Positions 28,601 through 37,012 of a stretch of 64,000 bases of DNA are shown one piece after another. Positions within the stretch are counted from its first letter, which is position 1; every line of letters starts with the position of its first letter. Both the position numbers and the translations under genes were made by a program. Source of the stretch: Chitinophagaceae bacterium (GTDB lineage Bacteria; Bacteroidota; Bacteroidia; Chitinophagales; Chitinophagaceae); contig JADKAZ010000001.1 in NCBI GenBank assembly GCA_016719015.1, positions 1,116,001 to 1,180,000 of the forward strand, written 5' to 3'. The notes below the pieces were generated by a model. The model made no database searches and was not told the origin of the DNA. It was given only the letters and a program-made list of their open reading frames with translations.

Positions 28601-31600
28601 AGTACCGCATGCCAGCGTAGTAATTACACTGCAGGGATCAACGGCACCTGAACAGCTGCTGACAGTAGGACCAGTTGCAGTGATAACGCAGGTAGTTGGT
28701 TGCGCACTAAATTCTATTTCAGCAATGGTGATAGTACCATCAGCTTTAAAACGAACTCCTGTAAATGTATATGGAGAAGTAAGTCCAACTACCGAAACCG
28801 ATAGTGCACCACCTCCCGGTATAGCATCATTACCTGGCTCAAACTGTAACAAACCGGTTGCCGGTGCATTAACGAAAGTCACGGTAACATCGGCGGTAAA
28901 GAAATCGTCTGTCGCATCAGCAGGTGTACCATTATTATTACAAGTACTGGCATTGGAGAATACTGCAGTTAATATATTACAAGCGGCAGTAAATGTAACC
29001 GTATTGTCCGTACTGGTAGATGCCAGATTTGGCAAGCTGGTTCCATTAGCTACACCAGCAGCAATAGTTGCTATAACTGTTCCGCTTCCGGTCATTCCGG
29101 ATACGGCAACATTATAAGTTGTTCCGCTTCCGGTTACTGTTCCTGTAGTGGCACCCGCTGTTCCGGTCAAGGTAACATCTCCGGTTGTAAACCCTGTAAC
29201 AGCTTCGCTAAAGACAACAGTAAAGTTAATTGGAGAAACAGAAGTTGGGTCAACCTGTGCTGCTGCCTGGTTGATGGTTACTGATGGAGCAACAGGTAAG
29301 TTAAATGTAACCGTGTTGTCTGTACTGGTAGATGCCAGATTTGGTAAGCTGGTTCCATTAGCTACACCAGCCGCAATAGTTGCGATTACTGTTCCGCTTC
29401 CGGTCATTCCGGATACAGCAACATTATAAGTTGTTCCGCTTCCGGTTACTGTTCCTGTTGTTGCACCGGCAGTTCCGGTCAACGTAACATCTCCGGTTGT
29501 AAACCCGGTAACAGCTTCGCTAAAGACAACAGTAAAGTTAATTGGAGAAACAGAAGTTGGGTCAACCTGTGCTGCTGCCTGGTTGATGGTAACTGAAGGA
29601 GCAACCGGTAAATTAAATGTAACTGTATTATCAGTACTTGTAGATGCAGTATTGGGATCACTTGTTCCATTTACACAAACACCGGCCGGAATAGTTGCTA
29701 TTACTGTTCCGCTGCTTGTCATGCCGGATACCGCAACATTATAAGTAGTACCGCTTCCTGTTACTGTTCCGGTAGTGGCACCTGCTGTTCCGGTTAAGGT
29801 TACATCGCCAGTAGCAAATCCGGTCACTGGCTGATCAAATACCACCGTAAAATTAATTGGTGATGCAGATGTAGGATCGACTTGTGCTGCTGCCTGGTTG
29901 ATGGTTACATTAGGTGCAACTGTTGTAAGCGGAATATCCCACATACCCCGTCCATGAGTAGCTATTCTGAGCTTTTGTGGAGCCGCTGTAATACCAATAC
30001 CAAAAACGGCTACGGCTGGTAAACCCGTGCCAAAAGGAGCCCATGAAGCTCCTCCATCTGTGGAAGCATATACTCCAATATCAGTACCAACATATATATT
30101 ATTGGAGTTTAATGGATCAATCACAATCGCATCGACTGGTATCTGCGGCAGGCCTGTTGCTACAGCAGTCCAGGTTGGTGTAGGTGCATTTAAATTTGTT
30201 GTTTTCCAAACTGAGGCAACACCGAAAGACGAGAGAGTAACATAAGCAGTTGTTTGTGAATTAGGATCTATAACCGTACGGGCAATAAGATTGTTGGGAA
30301 CGGTATTACCCGGATCAAGATTATCAAGGGTGGAAGATCCGGTGCTTGTTCCGAACAAACCTCCGTTATTAAGCCCTACTATACGAACATTATCATTTTG
30401 AGGCGAAATGCCAATTGAACTGATGGGTACACCCGCCGCAATTGGATTTTGGCTAACAACGGTATGGTTGAGCCCCTGATCGGCCGAACGGTACAACCTG
30501 TCTGAACCATAATAAATAGTATTTGGATTTCCCGGGCCCCGTTCAAGCGGTGCATAAAAATTTATTGACCCGGTACAGGTAATTCCATTAACAGTTGCTC
30601 CTGTTGTTTGGCATCCTCTGAAAGCCCAGCCACTTCCCACTGTAGCAATAGTTCCATATCCCTGAAGATTGCTTGCATTAAAATAAGTATGATACTGACG
30701 TACGTTGGTGGTGTTAACAGCATTCTGATCAATTTGAGTATATCCTCCATCGCCACCATCTACTCTCGACCACACGGAGGAAGGATTGATAAAATTGGTG
30801 CCATTATCCTGAGTACCTCCGATTGTAAAAACCGGGTCAGTAGGATGTAGCGCCAGGCTCATAAACTGAGTAGCACTGAATGTTGAGTTATTTAAATTAG
30901 TCCATGTAAGTCCCGCATCCAGTGATTTATAAATACCACCATCGGTACCCAGCCAAACTTGTGAAGTATTTGATTCAGAAACAGTCATTACATGGGTATC
31001 AACATGGACACTTGTTCTATTATCAGTAAAGCTTACTGCACCATTAGTTGATTTTGCAGAAACGAGTGTAGGACTTCCGCCCAGGTAAACCGTATTGGGG
31101 TTGGTTGGATCCACCGCTATGGCAACGTCATAAAAACACTGGGGGTTACAAAAATTATTAGCAATGGTTTGTGTCCAGGTAACTCCACCATTTATTGATT
31201 TTAGAACCCTTCCGCCACCCTGCCCACTGGCTGCATAAAAAGTTGCATCAGGATCTCCGGCAGGGTGAACCCCTGCAAATTCGATTACCAACTCACTTGT
31301 AGATGTGTTGTTAACTATGTGTGTTTGAGTAAAAGTAACCGTAGTTGGATCAGCAGCAAGGGCATTTACAGTTCTGTAAATTCCACCCTGGTTAGCGCCA
31401 CCGGCAATAGGATTTGCAATCAGAATATTGGGATTACTTGGATCTATTGCAATATCTCGTACACTAACATTTAAGTCAGCCAAAAGGCCTGTTAATTTTG
31501 CAAAAACCGGATTGGCTGAAGTTGCATTGTTACAACGATATATACCCCGGGAAGGTAACGTAAGACCAGTGGTGTTTCCTAAAATACCACCTACGCCGGA

Positions 31601-32371
31601 GGCAGAGGCAACAAAAATAATATCTGCATTAGTTGGATGTACAATTATTTCGCCAATTGCACGACCCGAAAAAATATCTGCACTGGCTGCATTTAATCTG
31701 AAAGGTCCACTGACGTTTGCAGTTGTACTCGCATTATTAATGCGGTAAACACCAACACCAAAAAAGCTGCTTCCAGAGAATGTAGCTTCACCGGTTCCTA
31801 TATAAACAATTTCGGGTGAGGACGGTGAAATGGCGATTGCTCCGATAGCAAGGCTGGCTGCACCATCTAATATCGGTGTCCAGGTTGTACCACCATCGGT
31901 GGTACGATATACACCGCCTTGTGCGGTACCTACATAAGCTATGTTTGCATTAGTAGGGTGTACTGCAATTGCACTTACCCTACCCGAAACCGGTGTAGAG
32001 GGCCCTATTGCTACTTGGCCGTTTGGAATTGGATTAGGCCCAATCGGTGTCCAGGCTGTTGATACCAGGTTTACCTGTGCTGGATCCCTGGAGGCCTGCA
32101 ATCTGGCCTTTTGCTCTTCCATCATCCGGATTGCATCCAACCTCAATTTAGGATCAAGCAGTTTATCTTTTTCTATGCCTCGGCGCATTGCAATCGCTTC
32201 TGCACGGCGGTTCATAAACTCTTCTTTGTTTAATTTATATTTAGCAAAATCCGGCATATCCGGATCGTTATTGTTTTGGGCAAACGCTGCCTGACAAAGC
32301 AGAAAGAATGATAAAAACAAAAGTGAATTCCTCAGGCGTTGTAGCCTTTTGGTGTTGAGTTGAATTCTCAT
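25640..32371 (-). CDS. Giant secreted sortilin/BNR-propeller and HYR-repeat protein with T9SS sorting domain
   Basis: A 2243-aa protein. The signal peptide ends at CQAAFAQ. Residues ~75-810 are a VPS10/sortilin-like propeller with repeated TTDGGTTWTPI and STDGGASWAPF (BNR/Asp-box) motifs. Residues ~814-1129 hold three ~104-aa Ig-like repeats (SVTINQAAAQVDPTS...). At ~1240-1490 are two PPC-like domains (STGWTCIDDIS), at ~1490-1980 HYR repeats, then Ig and PKD-like domains and a type A T9SS domain (WVYPNPNFGQFQVRF). Asp-box propellers bind peptides or glycans; no glycosidase catalytic residues could be assigned. The HYR-to-C-terminus block is paralogous to the protein at 12970-22080. A surface or secreted binding protein is the likely role. 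Confidence 0.87.
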   Translation of the reverse strand: MRIQLNTKRLQRLRNSLLFLSFFLLCQAAFAQNNNDPDMPDFAKYKLNKEEFMNRRAEAIAMRRGIEKDKLLDPKLRLDAIRMMEEQKARLQASRDPAQVNLVSTAWTPIGPNPIPNGQVAIGPSTPVSGRVSAIAVHPTNANIAYVGTAQGGVYRTTDGGTTWTPILDGAASLAIGAIAISPSSPEIVYIGTGEATFSGSSFFGVGVYRINNASTTANVSGPFRLNAASADIFSGRAIGEIIVHPTNADIIFVASASGVGGILGNTTGLTLPSRGIYRCNNATSANPVFAKLTGLLADLNVSVRDIAIDPSNPNILIANPIAGGANQGGIYRTVNALAADPTTVTFTQTHIVNNTSTSELVIEFAGVHPAGDPDATFYAASGQGGGRVLKSINGGVTWTQTIANNFCNPQCFYDVAIAVDPTNPNTVYLGGSPTLVSAKSTNGAVSFTDNRTSVHVDTHVMTVSESNTSQVWLGTDGGIYKSLDAGLTWTNLNNSTFSATQFMSLALHPTDPVFTIGGTQDNGTNFINPSSVWSRVDGGDGGYTQIDQNAVNTTNVRQYHTYFNASNLQGYGTIATVGSGWAFRGCQTTGATVNGITCTGSINFYAPLERGPGNPNTIYYGSDRLYRSADQGLNHTVVSQNPIAAGVPISSIGISPQNDNVRIVGLNNGGLFGTSTGSSTLDNLDPGNTVPNNLIARTVIDPNSQTTAYVTLSSFGVASVWKTTNLNAPTPTWTAVATGLPQIPVDAIVIDPLNSNNIYVGTDIGVYASTDGGASWAPFGTGLPAVAVFGIGITAAPQKLRIATHGRGMWDIPLTTVAPNVTINQAAAQVDPTSASPINFTVVFDQPVTGFATGDVTLTGTAGATTGTVTGSGTTYNVAVSGMTSSGTVIATIPAGVCVNGTSDPNTASTSTDNTVTFNLPVAPSVTINQAAAQVDPTSVSPINFTVVFSEAVTGFTTGDVTLTGTAGATTGTVTGSGTTYNVAVSGMTGSGTVIATIAAGVANGTSLPNLASTSTDNTVTFNLPVAPSVTINQAAAQVDPTSVSPINFTVVFSEAVTGFTTGDVTLTGTAGATTGTVTGSGTTYNVAVSGMTGSGTVIATIAAGVANGTSLPNLASTSTDNTVTFTAACNILTAVFSNASTCNNNGTPADATDDFFTADVTVTFVNAPATGLLQFEPGNDAIPGGGALSVSVVGLTSPYTFTGVRFKADGTITIAEIEFSAQPTTCVITATGPTVSSCSGAVDPCSVITTLACGTSTSATLVGAGLWSPNTCGFATAGAEKVYSFTPTTTGIYSLQVTAASGGFVDYFYKAASGDCSATGWTCIDDISTPNTAVIGTLTAGVTYYVLLDAEVITSVTHTFQIICLFDPCTSIPVITCATPVVASTSGSGVWSPGTCGFSTAGQERVYSFTPATTGTYDLQVTAASGGFADYFYKAASGGCSSTGWTCIDDISSPTTVTIGTLTAGVTYYILFDSEVTTAASQTFQIICPVPSCILTCPGNITVSNTANQCGAVVNYPAPITSGTCGTVTSSPASGSFFAVGTTTVTVTSSAGPTCTFTVTVNDTQPPSITCPANVTVSCAAAVPGPTTAAVTVSDNCPGTTVVHVGDVISAQTCANRFTITRTYRATDVAGNTAECSQIITVNDVTPPTLTCPANITVSCAAAVPAPNTALVTGVSDNCAGVVTVTHVGDVISAQTCANRYTITRTYRATDVCGNFTDCIQTITVNDITNPTITACPAPVTVSCAAAVPAVNLAAVVATDNCAGAVTITHVGDVISAQTCANRFVVTRTYRATDVCGNFTNCVQTITVNDVTAPTITTCPANITVSCAAAVPAVNTASVIATDNCAGVVTITHIDDVITNQTCPNRYTLTRTYRATDVCGNFSQCTQIITVNDQTAPVITCPANISVTTPVGSCTAVVNFSVTATDNCAGAVTIVSTPASGTAFPIGTTTVTSTATDACGNSSSCTFTVTVADAQLPVITAHPQNRTVCAGTNATFSVTAITSPSANGPLAYQWQQWNGSAWVNISGATASSFTVSNATVAMNTNTFRVVVTGLCSVVISNAATLYVNPAPTVVITATPPPSILPNQTTTLNATTFPPGSGTFSWFFNGSVIPGATTSSLGPLNINQLGTYRVVYTDGNGCVGTSANFDVTGALSNQIWVYPNPNFGQFQVRFYNLVNEPATVNVFNAAGQKVYQRSLITGITTYTQIDIDLGLKANGMYIVQIVNGSGKQLAAKQIIVQN
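26440..27900 (-). repeat. HYR-domain repeat block (249-bp units), paralogous to 13740-14990
   Basis: The landmark ending CGCACACATC(T/C)GTTGCAC recurs 249 bp apart (near 26979 and 27228). Units encode CPANITVSCAAAVP and TYRATDVCGNF. The block lies in the same orientation as the matching block 12.7 kb to the left, so the two form long direct repeats. Confidence 0.83.
28984..29930 (-). repeat. Three tandem ~312-bp repeats (104 aa)
   Basis: Copies begin near 28994, 29306 and 29617 (AATGTAACCGTRTTGTC or close variants). The first two differ at only a few visible positions over about 300 bp; the third is more diverged. Each encodes an Ig-like domain with INQAAAQVDPTS, FTTGDVTLTGTAGATTGT and ASTSTDNTVTF. 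Confidence 0.9.
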
Positions 32372-32659
32372 TAGCAGAGCAGTTTAGTGGTTTAGGTTAA
32401 TAGCGGATTTTTCATTTAATGTAAATCTGCATTATGATTGAAAATGAGAGTGATTGGTTATAAATAAAATGCAGAATACAATCGGAAATAAAAAATTTGC
32501 CAATTGGTAAGATATTTAATTTTTAGTTCACTACCATATTTTTCTTCCGGTAGTTGAAAATGTTCTTTACCACTAACGGTTTTTAGCCTGGCATCCCAAA
32601 ACAAGGAATAACTTATTAAAAAATTAATCTGCTACTTACGTTCTATTGAAAATTCAAAC
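32372..32659. other. Intergenic region between leuS 3' end and the BNR/HYR giant gene
   Basis: 288 bp of AT-rich sequence. It should carry the promoter of the minus-strand giant gene and the 3' end signals of leuS. No open frame, RNA gene or good TTTG/TAnnTTTG promoter pair could be supported. Confidence 0.5.
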
Positions 32660-32925
32660 TCAGACAACCACATTAATCATTTTATTTTTCACATAAATGA
32701 TCTTCTTAGGTTGTTTGCCCTCCAGCCACTTCTGTACTGTTACATCTTTTAGTATTGTTTCTTCCACCTGTTGTTGGGTAATGTCTAATGGCAAAGTGAT
32801 TTCATGCCTTGTTTTTCCATTAATAGCAATGGGGTAGGCTTTGGAAGATTCTTTGACATATTTTTCTTCGAATACGGGATAAGACGCATTAAGAATTGAA
32901 GCCTCCCCGGTAGCAAGACTAGCCT

Positions 32926-32960
32926 CACCCCGACCCTCTCCACTTTGTGGAGAGGGAGTT
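32926..32960. repeat. Palindromic mini-repeat inserted in frame in leuS
   Basis: CCCTCTCCAC (32934-32943) and GTGGAGAGGG (32947-32956) form a perfect 10-bp stem around TTT, preceded by CCTCACCCCGA. It translates in the leuS frame as TPSPQSGEGRGEAS, a segment not expected between AEELYAQLR and ASILNASYP in LeuS. This sequence type resembles short repeats often seen dispersed in Bacteroidota genomes. Confidence 0.75.
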
Positions 32961-33394
32961 GTGCGTAGCTGCGCATACAATTCTTCTGCTATGTGCGGGG
33001 CATAGGGAGCTAATAATATTAAGAGCGGCTCCAGTATTTTTCTTTTATGACATTTGAGGTCGGTGAGTTCGTTGGTGGCTATCATAAAACCACTGACACC
33101 GGTGTTGAAACTGAAACGTTCAGTATCCTGTTCTATTTTCTTAATAGTGTTGTGTAATACTTTTAATTCTCCTGGGGTAGGTTCTTCATCAGTAACAATA
33201 AACCCTTTTGTTTCATCAAAAAATAATCTCCAGAATTTTTTCAGGAAGCGATGTACTCCTTCTATGCCTTTGGTATCCCAGGGTTTGCTCATTTCTACCG
33301 GACCAAGAAACATTTCATACATGCGGAAGGTGTCGGCGCCGTATTTGGCAACCAAATCATCGGGATTAACGGTGTTGAATTTGGATTTGGACAT

Positions 33395-33740
33395 TTTTTC
33401 AACTTCGGAACCGCAGATGTATTACCGTCTTCTTCTGTTATAAACTTGGCATTTGTATATTCTCCGTTTCGCAATCTTTTAAATGCTTTGTATCTAAATC
33501 GACGCCATCGACATATTTAAAACCATCAACTCCAATTTCTCAATCTTCAACAAGACAGATCTAATAATATGTTTTGATTTCTATTTAATGTTTCAACTAA
33601 AATTGTCTGAAGAAACGCTGTAATTTTTTTTCTCTCTTGTTTATTATTATTCAAGAGGTCTAAATAGTTTTTAGATATAAAGGCAAGTTTTGACAATCTT
33701 TATAATCCTCTTGGCAAAATGGTGGCTTATTACAATATCA
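33395..33740 (-). other. leuS: Degenerate leuS connecting region
   Basis: AT-rich stretch between the two open parts of leuS. Minus-strand frames give short LeuS-like or unassigned pieces in all three phases, such as FISKNYLDLLNNNKQERKK, GVDGFKYVDGVDLDTK and AFKRLRNGEYTNAKF. The distance from NQGM (33842) to the KMSKS Met (33394) is 448 bp against roughly 250 bp in a typical Bacteroides LeuS, so about 200 bp is extra. Confidence 0.7.
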
Positions 33741-34093
33741 TCAAACTCTTCTCCTTTCGAAATATAAAACTGTTTTGCTTTTTCTCTTAAAACCAGTTAA
33801 TTTTCCAAAATATAAATAAACACTAATGCAACCTGTAATCATCCCCTGATTCACCAATCGTTTAAACGGCTCATCAAATCCGATCAAATTCAAATCATAT
33901 AATACTTTCGTCCACATGCGGCTGTATAAAAGATGACCTACAGCATGTTCAGTACCGCCAATGTATAAATCAACCTGGTTCCAATAGTCAGAAACTTTTC
34001 TGTCGCAGAATGTTTCTTTGTTTTCCGGATCCATGTAGCGTAAGAAATACCAGGATGAACCTGCATAACCGGGCATGGTGTTCGTTTCTAAAG

Positions 34094-34146
34094 CCCCCCC
34101 GAACTTCGTTCCTTCCCTTCGCTTAGCTTGGGAACCCGAAGGGGGG
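34094..34146. repeat. Second palindromic mini-repeat inserted in frame in leuS
   Basis: CCCCCCC-GAACTTCGTTCC (34094-34112) is an imperfect inverted repeat of GGAACCCGAAGGGGGG (34131-34146). In the leuS frame it reads as PPSGSQAKRREGTKFGGA, inserted directly before the conserved ETNTMPGYAGSSWYF of the catalytic domain. The reading frame is kept through the insertion. Confidence 0.75.
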
Positions 34147-35934
34147 ATCTCGGACCCAAACTGATTTACCCAGTCTGGAATGTTTGCAAGAGGACCTTCT
34201 CCGTCTGGTCCCGGACTATAACTTTTCACTTCCGGCAATGTTAGTGGCAATTCACTTTCATCTAATGGGTAAGCTATGCCATCTTTCCATGTTATAGGAA
34301 ATGGTTCGCCCCAATACCGCTGACGGCTGAACGCAGCATCCCGCATTTTATAATTTACTTTTCTTATACCTATGCCATTATCTTCCAGTGCTTTTATCGC
34401 CACTTCCATGGCTTCTTTCATCACCAGGCCGTCAAGAAATCCTGAATTTTCCAGTATCGCATCTTTTGTCGGGTTTGCTTCTTCCCCATTAAAATGTGAA
34501 CCGATGATATTGGTAACAGGAATATTAAAATGTGTTGCAAATTTTAAATCTCTTTCATCACCACACGGCACCGCCATGATAGCACCGGTGCCATAACCAG
34601 CTAATACATATTCCGAGATCCATATAGGAATTTCTCTGCCGCTAAGTGGATTAACGGCATAAGCACCAGTAAACACTCCGCTGATCCTTTTCTCCGCCAT
34701 TCTTTCTCTTTCGCTGCGACTTTTTACATAAGCGAGATATTCATCAACAGCAGGAGTTTGTTCGGCTGATTTTATTTCATTTACCAAATCCAGTTCGGGA
34801 GCAATTACCATAAAGTCAACACCGAATATGGTATCCGGTCTTGTGGTATAAACACGGAGTTTTGTTTCCAAAAATCCTTTTACAGCAAAATCTATTTCTG
34901 CACCAGAAGATTTTCCAATCCAGTTGCTCTGCATTTCTTTCATGGCATCGCTGAAATCAACCGAATTCAATCCGTCGAGTAAACGATCGGCATAAGCCGT
35001 AATTCTCAAATACCATTGACGCAATGTTTTCTTAACCACCGGATGCCCGCCTCTTTCACTTACCCCATTCACTACTTCATCATTGGCCAATACCGTTCCT
35101 AATGCTTCACACCAGTTCACTTCGCCATAACCACAAAATGCCAACCGTCTTTTCATTAAAATGTCGGCCTGTTCTTTTTCAGAAAAAGCTTTCCATTGAT
35201 CAGCCGTAAAATGTTTCCCGGGAATAAATGGACCAGACTTCGGCACCGCCCCTTTTGTTTCATACTTTTTTATCAGCTCAGTAATGGGCTTTGCTTTTTT
35301 TTCTGTGTTGCAGAAATAGCTGTTGAACAGTTGCAGAAATATCCACTGCGTCCATTTATAATAATTGGGGTCGCTGGTTTGCACTTCACGGCTCCAGTCG
35401 TAGCAGAAGCCGATATTATCGAGTTGTGATTTGAATGTAGCAATATTTTTCTTCGTTGTTTCCGCAGGATGCTGGCCGGTATCCAGTGCATATTGTTCGG
35501 CCGGCAGGCCAAAACTGTCGAAGCCCATCGGGTGCAGCACATTAAACCCTTTCAATCTTTTATAACGGCTGTAAATATCTGAAGCAATATATCCTAACGG
35601 GTGGCCCACATGCAATCCTGCACCACTAGGGTAAGGGAACATATCGAGCACATAAAACTTGGGTTTGTTCAACCCTTCGCCAGGCCCGGGATTAAATACT
35701 TTGTAAGCATTGGTCTCTTTCCATTTCTTTTGCCAGTCTTTTTCAATTCGTCTGAAATCGTATTCCATGCCCCCAACTCCTGAAGGTGAGTTTGAATCGT
35801 TTGCTTTTTTATCTTCTTTATTCATTATAGCTATCTTCTTATACTTATTAATTACCAATGAATGACGCTGCAAAAAATCTTTAACAAATATCTTTCACGG
35901 CAAATGGCAATAGGAGCCGGAAGCAATCGTTTAA

Positions 35935-35954
35935 CCTACCTGTCGGCAGGCAGG
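35935..35954. repeat. Short palindromic repeat, CCTGCCTG family, copy 1
   Basis: CCTACCTG-TCGG-CAGGCAGG, 8-bp arms with one mismatch, in the 205-bp divergent gap between leuS and ftsX. A second, perfect copy lies at 41349-41368. Confidence 0.8.
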
Positions 35955-36030
35955 AAGGGCAGCAAAAATACTGATTGTAGCCTTAAACTGCTATTTTTGC
36001 GTACATCCATTAATCTGAATAAACAATCTC

Positions 36031-36903
36031 ATGTCCCAATCAGGCAAAGCTTCTATTAAACGTGGCAAACCATCCTACTTTATGTCCATACTGGGTGTCA
36101 CACTTGTATTATTTTTTCTTGGTATTATCGGCTGGCTAGTCATTAATGCGAATAAACTCGGCAACCACTTTAAGGAAAGTGTTGAAGTGAGGGTTTTCTT
36201 ACGTGGCGACCTTAATCCTAAAGACAGTGTGGCCCTCGTGGGCTTTATTGGTGGCAAGCCTTACGTTAAATCAATGGAGTATGTAACCAAAGAGGCTGGC
36301 AAAAAAAGGTATATGGATGATGGTGGAGAGGATTGGAGTAAAGTACTGAATGAAAACCCTCTCCCCAATGCTATTTACTTCCGGGTAAAAAGCCAGTATG
36401 TTAACCCGGATACATTGTTGAGTATAAAAAAAGATATAGAACAGCAAACATATGTAAGTGATGTGGCGTATCCTGATGCCCTGGTGGGCAACCTCAATAA
36501 AAACATCCGCAAAGTAAGTATCGGGCTGCTGGCCCTGGTTATTATCATTTCCCTGGTGGTTATTTTCTTAATAGATAATACTATCCGGCTGGCGATGTTC
36601 AGCAACCGGTTTCTTATTAAAACCATGCAGATGGTGGGTGCCACCCGTTGGTTTATTGCCAGGCCGCTGAATGTAAGAGCTGTCATTAATGGTGCCATTA
36701 GTGGCGTTATTGCTTCAGCGCTGTTATATATATTAGTGGTACTAGCTGAAGGGCAACTGGAATGGTTACGAACCATTCATGATTCAGGCATGCTACTCCT
36801 TCTGTTCTTCCTGCTTATTGTTACGGGCATCTGCATCACCTTGTTTAGTACCCACCGGAGTGTGTTGAAATATCTGCGGATGAAGCTGGATGACCTTTAT
36901 TAG
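36031..36903 (+). CDS. ftsX: Cell division protein FtsX
   Basis: A 290-aa integral inner-membrane protein. With FtsE it forms an ABC-type complex that relays cytoplasmic signals at the division site to periplasmic peptidoglycan hydrolases. It has the FtsX layout: a cytoplasmic N-terminus, TM1 (SILGVTLVLFFLGIIGWLVI), a periplasmic loop of ~130 residues with VEVRVFLR, then three TM helices near residues 168-190, 225-240 and 255-275. MVGATRWFIARPL is the conserved cytoplasmic coupling segment. It is first in a plus-strand run with DUF3098 and uppP genes, an order typical of Bacteroidota. No ftsE is in the window. It starts at the ATG at 36031. Confidence 0.93.
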   Translation: MSQSGKASIKRGKPSYFMSILGVTLVLFFLGIIGWLVINANKLGNHFKESVEVRVFLRGDLNPKDSVALVGFIGGKPYVKSMEYVTKEAGKKRYMDDGGEDWSKVLNENPLPNAIYFRVKSQYVNPDTLLSIKKDIEQQTYVSDVAYPDALVGNLNKNIRKVSIGLLALVIIISLVVIFLIDNTIRLAMFSNRFLIKTMQMVGATRWFIARPLNVRAVINGAISGVIASALLYILVVLAEGQLEWLRTIHDSGMLLLLFFLLIVTGICITLFSTHRSVLKYLRMKLDDLY

Positions 36904-36905
36904 GT

Positions 36906-36976
36906 CAATTGTGAATAGTGAATGGTCAATATAAAGTACTTTTGCCCCAATTCACTATTGACTATTCACCATTCAC
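36906..36976. repeat. Imperfect inverted repeat of the GTGAATAG type after ftsX
   Basis: Arms 36911-36930 (GTGAATAGTGAATGGTCAAT) and 36957-36976 are complementary at 18 of 20 positions, separated by 26 nt. It fills most of the 109-bp ftsX-DUF3098 gap. It has no following T-run, and its internal GTGAATRGT reiteration looks like a dispersed repeat rather than a simple terminator. Confidence 0.7.
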
Positions 36977-37012
36977 TAAAATCCCTATATTGCACGACCA
37001 AAATCGAAAGAA

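Larger units (their letters stand above)
32660..35825 (-). pseudogene. leuS: Leucyl-tRNA synthetase, interrupted by several frameshifts in the middle
   Basis: Class I leucyl-tRNA synthetase charging tRNA-Leu in the cytoplasm. The N-terminal part (to 33741) has the HIGH-type motif HVGHPLGY, the CP1 editing domain and ETNTMPGYAGSSWYF. The C-terminal part (33394-32660) starts at MSKSKFN, the KMSKS signature. Between them (33395-33850) the frame breaks at least four times. Reading across frames still recovers LeuS-like sequence: EYTNAKFITEEDGKYICGSEVEKM is recovered only if one A is added in GACGGTAATACATC. The gene also carries in-frame palindromic insertions near 32926-32960 and 34094-34146. 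The start is taken at MNKEDKK (35825); MEYDFRR at 35768 matches the usual LeuS start better. Either this is a decayed copy with another leuS elsewhere, or the region has sequence errors. Neighbouring 9-kb frames are intact. Confidence 0.85.

Noticed and set aside
33395..33850. Intein, intron or IS insertion in leuS
   Set aside because: Only ~200 bp is extra, no intein splice motifs, transposase, terminal inverted repeats or target duplication were seen, and LeuS-like residues continue through the region in shifted frames.
35992..35999. TATTTTTG as a -7 promoter box for ftsX
   Set aside because: The -7 match is good but no TTTG lies at the expected 19-21 nt distance, so it is not listed as a promoter.
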